Assembly: GCA_017521295.1 (NCBI GenBank)
Contig: JAFXDF010000082.1
Coordinates: forward strand, 1-38,405
Length of the DNA: 38,405 nt
DNA from: Clostridia bacterium
GTDB taxonomy: Bacteria > Bacillota > Clostridia > Oscillospirales > Butyricicoccaceae
Direction of reading: 5' to 3'
Part shown: positions 23,159-29,764 of the stretch, in pieces
Numbering within the stretch: position 1 is the stretch's first letter
How the letters are laid out: each line of letters opens with the position of its first letter
Program-made: the position numbers and the translations under genes
Notes under the pieces: generated by a model
Databases searched by the model: none
Seen by the model: the letters and a program-made list of their open reading frames with translations, nothing else
Told to the model about the DNA's origin: nothing

Positions 23159-24175
23159 TCAGAATTTCAGAGGCTTGTCCGGCCAGAGGTTCTTTGCTGC
23201 TTTTTGGATTGCCGCGGTCTGAGTTTTGTTCCAACTTTCAAAGGCTGTCAAGGCAATGTACTTGTCCTGCTCCTTCCACTTGCCCTGTACCGTGCCGTCC
23301 ATCAGCAGGGTGGGAAAGACGATGCCGGTGTTGTTGAACACCTTTTTCAGATGCCCGGCGGGCAAAAAGGGGCTCTCTTTTTTCTCATAGCCCAGCATCA
23401 GCGGGTCAAAGCCCGCCAAAAAGATACACCGAGGCAGGACGGGGAGCACTTCGGGCTCCTTTAAATAATAATAGGTCTGCCCGCCGCAGGTCAGCGTTTT
23501 GGGCGAAAGCTGCGGCAAAAGGCCCTTGAGCTCTCGCTGGGTCCAGCGGAAAAAGTACATCATGTCGTAGAGGCTCACCGGGCCGTAATGGGTCACGTAC
23601 CGCCGCAGTAGCTCCAGCCGGGCCTGCTCGGTGGGCATGGGAGAGAAGGCCGGACAGCGGATATAGGCCCGGTTTTCGGCGGCGCTGAGGCACAGATGCC
23701 CGCCTTCGGCCAGCATCCGGATGACGCCGCCCCAACCGTCAAACACCCAGGGCTCTTCTTCCGCGGTCATGCCCCGTTCCCGGCAGAGAGCTTTCAGCTG
23801 ATCGCGGGTGACCGGCTCGTCGGAAAGAGCACCCTCCACCACCTGGGCGAAAAAACCCATGCGCTCCCTGGAAACGGCGCATCCGTGGCCGTACCGCCAC
23901 TGGCCGTAGGGGGTGTCAAAAAAGTCACAGCGCCCCTCCGGAAGATAGAGCGGCAGGTCTTTTTCGGGAAACAGATGCAGGGTGCCCCGTAAAGTCCAGG
24001 ACTTTACAAGGCCTGTTATGTCGGCGTTTTCGCAGCGAATGGCCAGCGCATGGATTGCGTTCGCCGCGTACTGGGCCTGGATGCCGCACAGGTCGCCTGC
24101 CGCCTGAAGGGGAGTGGCTTTTTCGGTAAGATGCTGGGCCCACAGCCGCCATTGCTTCAGTTCCCGGAGGCTCAT
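23159..24175 (-). CDS. AlkZ/YcaQ-like winged-helix DNA glycosylase family protein
   Basis: The protein has 338 residues. The sequence is of the HTH_42 (winged-helix DNA-binding) family to which the interstrand-crosslink glycosylase AlkZ and its paralogues belong. The catalytic QxQ motif is visible as Q33-A-Q35 (LCGIQAQYAANA); SWTLRGTLHLFPEKD and YGPVSLYDMMYFFRW match later parts. Known members remove alkylated or cross-linked bases from DNA. I place the start at ATG 24175, since it overlaps the upstream stop (ATGA); a GTG six bases earlier is possible. It is co-transcribed with a TudS-like and an ArsC-like gene. Confidence 0.8.
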   Translation of the reverse strand: MSLRELKQWRLWAQHLTEKATPLQAAGDLCGIQAQYAANAIHALAIRCENADITGLVKSWTLRGTLHLFPEKDLPLYLPEGRCDFFDTPYGQWRYGHGCAVSRERMGFFAQVVEGALSDEPVTRDQLKALCRERGMTAEEEPWVFDGWGGVIRMLAEGGHLCLSAAENRAYIRCPAFSPMPTEQARLELLRRYVTHYGPVSLYDMMYFFRWTQRELKGLLPQLSPKTLTCGGQTYYYLKEPEVLPVLPRCIFLAGFDPLMLGYEKKESPFLPAGHLKKVFNNTGIVFPTLLMDGTVQGKWKEQDKYIALTAFESWNKTQTAAIQKAAKNLWPDKPLKF

Positions 24176-24603
24176 TTCCACAGCTTTTCAACCTCGCTTT
24201 CGCCCAAAACGGTGATGCCGTTTTGCCGGAGCAGCGCCGCCGTCACCCCGTCACCGGGAATGAGGGTGCGGGAAAAGCTGCCGTCATAAATGCCGCCGCT
24301 GCCGCAGGAGGGGCTGCGTTCTTTCAGGATGGCGTGGGTGCAGCCGTACAGCTTTGCAAGCCGGAGGGCCTCCTCCGCGCCCCGGCGGTACTGGGCAGTC
24401 ACGTCAGTGCCGCTTTCGGTGAACACGCCGCCAGCCTTGCGTTCTGCCGGCGGTCTGGGGGTAGCAAGGCCGCCCATCTGTTCGGGACAGACGGGGGTGA
24501 GGGTGTGCTCTTCCATCAGCGCCAGGACGGCCGGATGGGGCTTGCTTTTGCCGTCATACCGGCAGGGACAGCCCAAAAGGCAGGCCGAAACCAGAAGGGT
24601 CAT
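24172..24603 (-). CDS. DUF523/TudS-like [4Fe-4S] desulfidase
   Basis: The protein has 143 residues from ATG 24603, which overlaps the upstream stop (ATGA). Three Cys that bind the [4Fe-4S] cluster in TudS are in their expected motifs: SACLLG (C8), VCPEQMGGL (C39) and SPSCGSGGIYDG (C100). Known TudS proteins remove sulfur from 2-thiouracil or related thio-nucleobases; many DUF523 members are uncharacterised. Standing between a nucleobase glycosylase-like gene and a thiol redox gene, a role in handling modified bases or sulfur is plausible. Confidence 0.85.
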   Translation of the reverse strand: MTLLVSACLLGCPCRYDGKSKPHPAVLALMEEHTLTPVCPEQMGGLATPRPPAERKAGGVFTESGTDVTAQYRRGAEEALRLAKLYGCTHAILKERSPSCGSGGIYDGSFSRTLIPGDGVTAALLRQNGITVLGESEVEKLWK

Positions 24604-24950
24604 CGGACCTTCGCCTCCCACTCGGCCTGCTTAAAGCCCACCAGCACGAAGTCCTCGCCGATGAGCAGGGGCCGCTTCACCAGCATTCCGTCGGTGGCCA
24701 GCAGGGCAAACTGTTCCTCCTCGGACATGGTGGGCAGCTTTTTTGTCAGTTCCAGCGCCCGGTACTGCAGGCCGGAGGTGTTGAAAAACTTCTTCAGAGG
24801 CAGTCCGGACAGGGCGTGCCACTTCCGCAGCTCTTCTTCGGTGGGATTTTCGGCCTTGATGTCCCGCAGATCGTAGGAAATGGTATTGGCATCCAGAAAG
24901 GTCTTGGCCTTCTGGCAGGTGGAGCATTTGGGGTAACAAAGAAACAGCAT
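24600..24950 (-). CDS. ArsC/Spx-family thiol oxidoreductase-like protein
   Basis: The protein has 116 residues from ATG 24950 (AAGGAGG upstream). LFLCYPKCSTCQKAKTFLD is the thioredoxin-fold start of the ArsC/Spx/YffB family, with Cys 9 and Cys 12 in CSTC. RPLLIGEDFVLVGFKQAEW is the C-terminal signature. Members are arsenate reductases, Spx regulators or uncharacterised proteins; the arsenate role is not supported by any ars neighbour. The gene leads an operon with overlapping stop/start codons. Confidence 0.85.
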   Translation of the reverse strand: MLFLCYPKCSTCQKAKTFLDANTISYDLRDIKAENPTEEELRKWHALSGLPLKKFFNTSGLQYRALELTKKLPTMSEEEQFALLATDGMLVKRPLLIGEDFVLVGFKQAEWEAKVR

Positions 24951-24976
24951 GGAAAAACCTCCTTGTTTTTGTTGAC

Positions 24977-24985
24977 AGTATACCA
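24977..24985 (-). promoter_or_regulatory. Extended -10 promoter of the ArsC-TudS-AlkZ operon
   Basis: On the minus strand TATACT (24982 to 24977) is preceded by TGG, an extended -10, 27 bases from the ATG. Confidence 0.5.
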
Positions 24986-25033
24986 TATCCTGGCTGAAAT
25001 GCACATAAAAATGCAAAAAAACGTGAATAATGC

Positions 25034-25063
25034 TTGATTTTGGAAACTGCTTTGCCGTATAAT
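25034..25063 (+). promoter_or_regulatory. Promoter of the 25082-25417 gene
   Basis: TTGATT (25034-25039), 18-bp spacer, perfect TATAAT (25058-25063). The ribosome site AAAGGAGG follows directly. Confidence 0.65.
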
Positions 25064-25081
25064 GCAATAAAGGAGGACACT

Positions 25082-25417
25082 ATGAAAAAGAAACTATCGT
25101 ATTGGCTGTTTTTAGCAGCGAATATTGCACTTGGGCTACTTTGGATAGTAGAAAGTCGCAGCGCCTATGAGATCGGCGGATATTTGGGCTTCATTGGTGT
25201 CGTACAGTTGCTTTTATCGGTTGTGGGTATCTTTTATCCCGAACGATGGATGGTTTTGGTGCTGACCGGGATGCAGGTCATGTCACAGATGTTCTATCTG
25301 TTCGTCAGCACCGCACTGGGCGGCGGACGGGCATTGATCCTCAGCGCCCTGTGCTTGGTTTGGGGCCTGGTCATTGCTTGGGGCGAATGGGTGCGTAACA
25401 ATCCGTTGCAGCAATAA
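25082..25417 (+). CDS. Hypothetical four-helix membrane protein
   Basis: The protein has 111 residues from ATG 25082 (AAAGGAGG upstream). Almost all of it lies in four hydrophobic segments: LSYWLFLAANIALGLLWIV, YLGFIGVVQLLLSVVGIFY, MVLVLTGMQVMSQMFYLFV and LILSALCLVWGLVIAWG. No family recognised. Its codon use is less GC-rich than its neighbours'. A promoter for the next gene lies over its 3' end. Confidence 0.7.
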   Translation: MKKKLSYWLFLAANIALGLLWIVESRSAYEIGGYLGFIGVVQLLLSVVGIFYPERWMVLVLTGMQVMSQMFYLFVSTALGGGRALILSALCLVWGLVIAWGEWVRNNPLQQ

Positions 25418-25434
25418 AATACTTTTATTATATT
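25406..25434 (+). promoter_or_regulatory. Promoter of the YegP-like gene
   Basis: TTGCAG (25406-25411), 17-bp spacer, TATATT (25429-25434), then CAGGAGGAA and the ATG. Confidence 0.6.
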
Positions 25435-25449
25435 CAGGAGGAATCATTT

Positions 25450-25821
25450 ATGGGTAAGTTTGTTATGCGTAAGACCAACACCGGCATTAAGTTCGATCTG
25501 AAGGCCGGCAACGGCGAAGTCATCGCCACTTCCGAAGTGTACGCTGCCGAGGCATCCTGCAAGAACGGCATCGAGTCCGTCCGCAAGAATGCTCCCATCG
25601 CCGCTGTGGAAGATCAGACCGTGGAGGGCTATGCCGTCCAGAAGCATCCCAAGTTCGAGATCTACACCGACAAGGCCGGTGAGTTCCGCTTCCGCCTGAA
25701 GGCCACCAACGGCCAGATCATCGCCGTCAGCGAGGGCTACAAGGCCATGGCTTCCTGCCAGAACGGCATCGAGTCTGTCAAGAAGAACGCCGTTGATGCT
25801 CCCGTGGTTGTCGAGGAATAA
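25450..25821 (+). CDS. YegP-like protein, tandem DUF1508
   Basis: The protein has 123 residues made of two copies of the DUF1508 repeat (about 1-50 and 65-118), each with a core F-x-L-K-A-x-N-G-x-x-I-A-x-S-E-x-Y followed by NGIESV..NA. YegP-family proteins are small cytoplasmic proteins of unknown function. Codon use is extremely biased (AAG, GGC, ATC, GTC), which in this genome matches ribosomal proteins and points to high expression. The next gene starts three bases after its stop. Confidence 0.9.
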   Translation: MGKFVMRKTNTGIKFDLKAGNGEVIATSEVYAAEASCKNGIESVRKNAPIAAVEDQTVEGYAVQKHPKFEIYTDKAGEFRFRLKATNGQIIAVSEGYKAMASCQNGIESVKKNAVDAPVVVEE

Positions 25822-25824
25822 TCC

Positions 25825-26046
25825 ATGGATGAGATCAAGGCACTGATCAAGAAGTTGGCTGACAAGGTTCAGAGCGACGACGAGATCAAGGAACTGTTCA
25901 AGAAGGACCCCGTCAAGGCTGTGGAAAAGATTCTGGGTGTGGACCTGCCCGACGATGTGGTGAAAAAGATCATCGACGGCGTCAAGGCTTCCATCACCAT
26001 CGACGATGCCAAGGACCTGCTGGGTTCTCTGAAGAAGCTGTTTTAA
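25825..26046 (+). CDS. Small helical protein, leader-peptide-like pattern
   Basis: The protein has 73 residues and is highly charged, Lys/Asp-rich and alpha-helical. The block KDPVKAVEKILGVDLPDD with IIDGVKA resembles the conserved part of NHLP/Nif11-type leader peptides of natural-product precursors. There is no Gly-Gly cleavage site or core peptide, and no modification enzyme nearby, so it is probably a free-standing relative with another role. Translation is likely coupled to the YegP-like gene (three-base gap) and codon use is just as biased. Function unknown. Confidence 0.8.
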   Translation: MDEIKALIKKLADKVQSDDEIKELFKKDPVKAVEKILGVDLPDDVVKKIIDGVKASITIDDAKDLLGSLKKLF

Positions 26047-26056
26047 CTGAAAAAGC

Positions 26057-26087
26057 AAAGGCACCTGCCGTGGCAGGTGCCTTTTTC
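26057..26087. terminator. Terminator after the YegP-like operon
   Basis: A 10-bp stem GGCACCTGCC/GGCAGGTGCC with a GT loop and T-run right, A-run left; serves both convergent units. Confidence 0.9.
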
Positions 26088-26300
26088 TTATGTGTCCTCG
26101 GGGCGGTATTCCAGGATGTCTCCCGGCTGACAGTCCAGCACCCGGCAGATGGCCTCCAAAGTGGAAAAGCGGATGGCGCTGATCTTTCCGGTCTTGATGT
26201 TGGACAGATTGACGTTGGAGATGCCGACCTCCTTTGCCAGCTGGTTGAGGGATATTTTTCGGTCGGCCATCACCCGGTCCAGACGTAAAATGATGGGCAT
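26088..26300 (-). CDS. Small XRE-family helix-turn-helix regulator (YozG-like)
   Basis: The protein has 70 residues. It consists only of a Cro/CI-type helix-turn-helix: SLNQLAKEVGISNVNLSNIKTGK holds the recognition helix and STLEAICRVLDCQPGDILEY the closing helices. It follows the DUF2975 gene by eight bases, a common pairing in Bacillota. The regulator probably controls its own two-gene operon; the signal is not known. Confidence 0.9.
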   Translation of the reverse strand: MPIILRLDRVMADRKISLNQLAKEVGISNVNLSNIKTGKISAIRFSTLEAICRVLDCQPGDILEYRPEDT

Positions 26301-26308
26301 GGGTCACC

Positions 26309-26824
26309 TCACAGGGTGGTATCGGCTTCCGCCTGCAGCTGACAGGCGTAGTCGAGGATGAAGGAAAAGCTGCATACTACCAGCGGAATGAGGAAATAGG
26401 CAAGATTCAGATCAACTGTAAAGCTTCCACCTCGGAGCTGTAAGCTCCAGGCTTCAGTCAGCGCCTGACCAAAGATACAGACAATAGAAACAAGGGCGAT
26501 GCGGCGCATCCGCTGCACGTGGACGGGGCGGAAGGGTGTATACTCCTGGCTGATATCACGGAAAATGGCTTGCGCCTGCAGCAGGCAATAAAATGCCAGC
26601 CCCAGCACAGCGATGGTACACAGCAGAAACAGTACAATCTGCAGCGTGGCAGCCCTGGGTGCTTCTAAAATTAGCTGCTGTACGATGGCATCATTTCCGG
26701 TGAGCAGACCGCCCAGCGCCACCAGGGTGACCAGAATGCCACCCAAGGGGAAAATAGTGATAAACTTGAAGGTGTTCGCGGTGAAGCGGGATGTTTTCTG
26801 GATTTTCTTTTGCAGTTCAGTCAT
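26309..26824 (-). CDS. DUF2975 membrane protein
   Basis: The protein has 171 residues with four hydrophobic segments (FITIFPLGGILVTLVALGGLL, LQIVLFLLCTIAVLGLAFYCL, IALVSIVCIFGQALTEAW, LAYFLIPLVVCSFSFILDY). Between segments two and three is IFRDISQEYTPFRPVHVQRMRRIA, the signature loop of DUF2975. Such proteins are paired with a small XRE regulator, as here, and may restrain or sense for it at the membrane (inference). Confidence 0.88.
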   Translation of the reverse strand: MTELQKKIQKTSRFTANTFKFITIFPLGGILVTLVALGGLLTGNDAIVQQLILEAPRAATLQIVLFLLCTIAVLGLAFYCLLQAQAIFRDISQEYTPFRPVHVQRMRRIALVSIVCIFGQALTEAWSLQLRGGSFTVDLNLAYFLIPLVVCSFSFILDYACQLQAEADTTL

Positions 26825-26850
26825 AGGGCATTCCTCTCTTTCTTGCTCTT

Positions 26851-26879
26851 ACAATATCATGAATATATCCGTTTGTCAA
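26851..26879 (-). promoter_or_regulatory. Promoter of the DUF2975-XRE operon
   Basis: On the minus strand TTGACA (26879 to 26874), 17-bp spacer, TATTGT (26856 to 26851). The near repeat TTTATCGTTTATCAT just upstream is a candidate operator. Confidence 0.65.
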
Positions 26880-26916
26880 CAAATTTTTAATGATAAACGA
26901 TAAATGTGAGCGCAAA

Positions 26917-26944
26917 AAAGGACGCTGCGGTTGCAGCGTCCTTT
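26917..26944 (-). terminator. Terminator of the infC-rpmI-rplT operon
   Basis: Stem AAAGGACGCTGC with its complement, loop GGTT (as read on the plus strand); the minus-strand transcript runs into TTTTTTG. Confidence 0.9.
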
Positions 26945-26957
26945 CAAACTCTATAAC

Positions 26958-27311
26958 TTACAGAGCAGCCTTGGCCTTCTCCACCAGAGCGGTGAAAGCA
27001 GCCTTGTCGGCGACGGCGATCTCAGCCAGCATCTTGCGGTTCAGATCGATACCGGCCTTCTTCAGACCGTTCATGAAGCGGCTGTAGTTGATGCCGTTCA
27101 TCTTGCAGGCGGCGGAAATACGGGAGATCCACAGCTTGCGGAAGTCACGCTTCTTCAGCTTACGGCCGACATAAGCGTAACGCAGGGACTTCATGACCTG
27201 CTCGTTAGCAACCTTGAAGTGGTTCTTCTTATTGCCCCAGTAGCCCTTAGCCAGCTTGATAATTTTCTTTCTTCTCTTGCGCGTCATCATCGCGCCCTTA
27301 ACACGTGCCAT
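26958..27311 (-). CDS. rplT: 50S ribosomal protein L20
   Basis: The protein has 117 residues, the normal length. [20 protein letters not shown] and [17 protein letters not shown] are the L20 signatures. It binds 23S rRNA during early assembly and represses its own operon in Bacillota by acting on the infC leader. It is the last gene of infC-rpmI-rplT, with a terminator directly after. Confidence 0.99.
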   Translation of the reverse strand: MARVKGAMMTRKRRKKIIKLAKGYWGNKKNHFKVANEQVMKSLRYAYVGRKLKKRDFRKLWISRISAACKMNGINYSRFMNGLKKAGIDLNRKMLAEIAVADKAAFTALVEKAKAAL

Positions 27312-27339
27312 GTTTTAAATCCTCCTTCTGACTCAGGGT

Positions 27340-27540
27340 TTACTTATAGGGAACCAGACGCTTCAGGGTGGGTGCGGTGGTGGCACCGGCCATGAAGGCC
27401 TTACGCAGGTGGCGCTTACGCTTGGTGGACTTGCAGCCCTTGATATCGTGGCGTCTGTTAGCGCTGTTCAGCTTGACCTTACCAGTCTTGGTGACAGAAA
27501 CACGCTTCTTAGCGCCGGAATGGGTCTTGAGTTTCGGCAT
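27340..27540 (-). CDS. rpmI: 50S ribosomal protein L35
   Basis: The protein has 66 residues. PKLKTHSGAKKRVSVTKTGK at the N terminus and NRRHDIKGCKSTKRKRHLRK identify L35. It lies between infC and rplT with short spacers, as in nearly all Bacillota. AAGGAGC precedes the ATG. Confidence 0.99.
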   Translation of the reverse strand: MPKLKTHSGAKKRVSVTKTGKVKLNSANRRHDIKGCKSTKRKRHLRKAFMAGATTAPTLKRLVPYK

Positions 27541-27592
27541 GGTTGTGCTCCTTCCTTTTTACAAAAGCGATATGCTTATTTTGACGTACGGT

Positions 27593-28105
27593 TTATTTCT
27601 TGGGGGCGATAAACATCAGCATCTGGCGGCCTTCCAGCTTGGCTGCCTTTTCGACAGTACCAAACTCGGCGCAAGCTTCAGCGAAGCGCTGCATCACAGT
27701 CAGACCGATGTCGGTGTGAGCCATTTCGCGGCCGCGGAAGCGGATGCTGGCCTTGACCTTGTCACCGGACTTCAGGAACTTTTCGGCCTGCTTGACGCGG
27801 ACGTTGAAGTCGGCCACGTCGATCTTGGCGGACAGACGGACTTCCTTGATATCCACGACCTTCTGGTTCTTGCGGGCTTCCTTTTCCTTCTTGGCCTGCT
27901 CAAAGCGGAACTTGCCGTAGTCCATGACGCGGCACACGGGGGGTTCAGCCTTGGGGGCGATCTTCACCAGGTCCAGACCACGCTGGATGGCGGTGTCCAT
28001 GGCCTGCTGAATGGTAACGATACCCAACTGAGAGCCATCGCTGTCGATCAGTCGAACTTCCTTATCACGAATCTCTTCGTTGATCTGATGCTCCAAAGTG
28101 CTAAT
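27593..28105 (-). CDS. infC: Translation initiation factor IF-3, ATT start
   Basis: The protein has 170 residues when started at ATT 28105, seven bases after AGGAGGTG; the TTG three codons further in lacks proper spacing. infC is known to use rare start codons (ATT, ATA, ATC) so that IF-3 can limit its own translation, and this gene keeps that feature. INEEIRDKEVRLID and FRGREMAHTDIGL are IF-3 hallmarks. IF-3 binds 30S subunits and checks the start codon/initiator tRNA. It opens the operon with rpmI and rplT. Confidence 0.97.
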   Translation of the reverse strand: MSTLEHQINEEIRDKEVRLIDSDGSQLGIVTIQQAMDTAIQRGLDLVKIAPKAEPPVCRVMDYGKFRFEQAKKEKEARKNQKVVDIKEVRLSAKIDVADFNVRVKQAEKFLKSGDKVKASIRFRGREMAHTDIGLTVMQRFAEACAEFGTVEKAAKLEGRQMLMFIAPKK

Positions 28106-28260
28106 GTTTGCACACCTCCTAAAAAATCAAAAAACGGGCGGCAGTTATGCCGTCCGAACAAACGCACCTACAGATCCCTTTTGTGTCTGCAGAATACGGA
28201 ATTGTTAACCTCTTCTAACGTAATGGAGGTGAGGACGGCAGTCCTGCTTTGTTTTACCTC
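28106..28260 (-). promoter_or_regulatory. infC leader attenuator (L20-type autoregulation)
   Basis: On the minus strand a terminator stem GGACGGCA/TGCCGCCC (28155-28136, one mismatch, loop TAAC) runs into CGTTTTTTG just before the ribosome site. Upstream, TGCCGTCC (28240-28233) is the perfect complement of the terminator's 5' arm and can form an anti-terminator. This matches the L20-controlled leaders of infC operons in Bacillota. Whether L20 is the ligand here is inferred from the family. Confidence 0.78.
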
Positions 28261-28264
28261 AGAT

Positions 28265-28293
28265 ACTATATCAGCATCCGGCGGAAAAGTCAA
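28265..28293 (-). promoter_or_regulatory. Promoter of the infC operon
   Basis: On the minus strand TTGACT (28293 to 28288), 17-bp spacer, TATAGT (28270 to 28265). Confidence 0.8.
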
Positions 28294-28327
28294 TAGCTTT
28301 TTTGAATTTTTTACCGACAAAAGAACA

Positions 28328-28356
28328 TTGCATTTCCCACATCGATATATTATAAT
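28328..28356 (+). promoter_or_regulatory. Promoter of the DUF1292 gene
   Basis: TTGCAT (28328-28333), 17-bp spacer, perfect TATAAT (28351-28356). AAGTGGAGGAG precedes the ATG. Confidence 0.75.
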
Positions 28357-28392
28357 AGAGTCAACAAAAAAGCAAGTGGAGGAGCCCATTTT

Positions 28393-28677
28393 ATGAGTGA
28401 AGAGTACGGCAACAACTTCGTTGTGCTCACCGACGAAAACGGTAAGGAGATCGAACTGGAGCATCTGGACACCGTGGAGTACAACGGCCAGACCTATATG
28501 GCCTTTATCCCCGCCGAGATGAGCCTGGACGACGCCTATGAACTGATGATCATGAAGGTGGAGCTGGAGGACAACGGCGAAGAGGCCCTGGTCACTCTGG
28601 ACGACGAGGACGAAGAGGCCGAAATGTTCCAGATCTTCTCCGAGCGCCTGGAAGAGACCTTCGAGGACGAGGAATAA
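28393..28677 (+). CDS. DUF1292 acidic protein
   Basis: The protein has 94 residues and is very acidic, with a Glu/Asp-rich tail. VLTDENGKEIELEHLDTVEYNG and YMAFIPAE match DUF1292, a common small Bacillota protein of unknown function, often found near yrrK and RNA or alanyl-tRNA synthetase genes. Here it is a single gene divergent from infC. Confidence 0.92.
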   Translation: MSEEYGNNFVVLTDENGKEIELEHLDTVEYNGQTYMAFIPAEMSLDDAYELMIMKVELEDNGEEALVTLDDEDEEAEMFQIFSERLEETFEDEE

Positions 28678-28687
28678 TCGTAACTGC

Positions 28688-28880
28688 CGAAATCACCTGG
28701 GTGATTTCGCTTACAAGTGTTTTTTCGGAAACCTGTGTGGTTTTCGGAAAAACACCCCTACCCGCCGGCTTTTTCGCAGAAAAGCGGCGAAACCGGCCCA
28801 CAGGCCGGAGCCAAAATGGGACGAAGATCGCAGATCTTCGCCCAGTCGTAAGCCCCGCCGGGCGGGGTGCAGGTTTTTTT
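28688..28880. repeat. Block of consecutive hairpins after the DUF1292 gene
   Basis: Several inverted repeats follow one another: CGAAATCACC/GGTGATTTCG (28688-28709), a 16-bp stem with two mismatches (28717-28732 with 28740-28755), GCCGG..TTCGC/GCG..CCGGC (28764-28797), an overlapping CCGGCC/GGCCGG (28793-28808), TGGGaCGAAGATC/GATCTTCGCCCA (28817-28844), and CCCCG/CGGGG (28853-28867) with TTTTTTT after it. The last is a terminator; the others look like an extragenic palindromic element similar in style to the block at 8907-9061. No coding frame is supported. Confidence 0.68.
28853..28880 (+). terminator. Terminator hairpin of the DUF1292 unit
   Basis: CCCCG/CGGGG stem with CCGGG loop, then TGCAGG and seven T. 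The short gap before the T-run makes it imperfect. Confidence 0.55.
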
Positions 28881-28894
28881 ATTTAACCTACAAT

Positions 28895-29079
28895 GTGTTA
28901 TACGGGATTGCGGGTCCGGACCCCGTGGGCAGACCTCCCGCGCTTGCGCGGAAGTTGGGAGCCGATCAAAGGTCCGGCAGCTTGCCCACCTGCAAAAGCG
29001 GGTTATTTAACACGACCTGTATCCCGCCGGACGGGGCTGAAATTTATCAATGGAGGGCGGCCCGCGGGCTGCCCTTTTT
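28895..29079 (+). ncRNA. Structured leader or small RNA upstream of the flavin reductase gene
   Basis: This stretch is rich in pairing sequence. GTGGGCA/TGCCCAC (28925-28931 with 28983-28989) encloses CCGCGC/GCGCGG (28938-28951). GGGTCCGGACCC (28912-28923) is self-complementary. CGGGAT/ATCCCG (28903-28908 with 29021-29026) and GTGTTA/TAACAC (28895-28900 with 29008-29013) cross each other, so they are alternatives or a pseudoknot. It ends in a terminator hairpin GGGCGGCCCG/CGGGCTGCCC (29055-29074) with five T, placed just before the ribosome site of the next gene, the layout of a transcriptional riboswitch. It does not show FMN, TPP, cobalamin or THF riboswitch consensus that I recognise. No good -35 is seen; TACAAT at 28889-28894 is a possible -10. 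Confidence 0.5.
29055..29079 (+). terminator. Terminator upstream of the flavin reductase gene
   Basis: Ten-base arms GGGCGGCCCG and CGGGCTGCCC with one G-T pair, followed by TTTTT and, 10 bases later, the ribosome site AAGGAGG. Confidence 0.75.
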
Positions 29080-29102
29080 ACATTATAAGGAGGATATCAG
29101 AT

Positions 29103-29699
29103 ATGGCAAAATTACAATGGAAACCCGGCACTCTGCTGGCACCCGCACCCCCTGCGCTGGTGAGCTGCGGCGATATGGAACAGCACAATGTGCTCACCGC
29201 CGCCTGGACGGGCATCGTCAACAGCGAGCCCCCCATGACCTATGTATCCATCCGCCCCGAGCGGTATTCCCACGGCATTATTAAAGAGAAGGGCGAGTTC
29301 GTCATCAACCTGCCCTGTGAGGCCATCGTGAAGGCCACCGACCTGTGCGGCGTCAAATCGGGCCGTGATGTGGACAAGTTCGCCCTGGCCGGCCTCACCG
29401 CCGAGCCCTCCAATGTGGTGGCCGCTCCCGGTATCGCCGAATGCCCCATCTCTCTGGAGTGTAAAGTCCGGGAGGTTTACAAACTGGGCTCTCACGACAT
29501 GTTCCTTGCCGACATCGTGGCCGTGGATGTGGATTCCAAGTTTGTGGACGAAAAGGGCGCCCTGCATCTGGGCAAGGCCGGCCTGCTGGCCTATGCTCAC
29601 GGCTCCTACTACGGCCTGGGCAAGGCCCTGGGCACCTTCGGTTTTTCGGTGCGCAAAAAGCCGGTGACCAAGGGCAGAAGAGCCCCGAAGAAGAAATAA
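29103..29699 (+). CDS. Flavin reductase-like FMN-binding protein
   Basis: The protein has 198 residues from ATG 29103. TLLAPAPPALVSCGD, NVLTAAWTGIVNSEPPMTYVSIRPERYSH and GEFVINLP follow the split-barrel flavin reductase domain, with the FMN-phosphate contacting T-A-A-W-T and S-I-R-P-E-R-Y-S regions. It is a cytoplasmic NAD(P)H:flavin oxidoreductase or flavoprotein of the flavoredoxin type. The lysine-rich tail (VRKKPVTKGRRAPKKK) is unusual. The open frame upstream to 28893 covers the structured leader and is not taken as coding. Confidence 0.88.
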   Translation: MAKLQWKPGTLLAPAPPALVSCGDMEQHNVLTAAWTGIVNSEPPMTYVSIRPERYSHGIIKEKGEFVINLPCEAIVKATDLCGVKSGRDVDKFALAGLTAEPSNVVAAPGIAECPISLECKVREVYKLGSHDMFLADIVAVDVDSKFVDEKGALHLGKAGLLAYAHGSYYGLGKALGTFGFSVRKKPVTKGRRAPKKK

Positions 29700-29712
29700 T
29701 TTCGGAAAACCC

Positions 29713-29744
29713 TTGACCTTCAAGCAGCTTTAACCTGTAAGCTG
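29713..29744 (+). promoter_or_regulatory. MerR-type promoter of the first MerR-RDD gene
   Basis: TTGACC (29713-29718), a 19-bp spacer and TAAGCT (29738-29743). The long spacer is typical for promoters that MerR proteins untwist to activate. The inverted repeat CAGCTT-N8-AAGCTG (29725-29744) covers the 3' part of the spacer and the -10, so self-regulation is likely. Confidence 0.65.
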
Positions 29745-29764
29745 TGCGCAAAGGAGGGTTTTCT

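Noticed and set aside
28895..29079. FMN riboswitch before the flavin reductase gene
   Set aside because: The conserved segments of the RFN element are absent, so the leader is left unassigned.
28893..29102. Extension of the flavin reductase frame into the structured leader
   Set aside because: A good ribosome site (AAGGAGG) and ATG at 29103 fit the family's N terminus, and the upstream part is hairpin sequence with a terminator.
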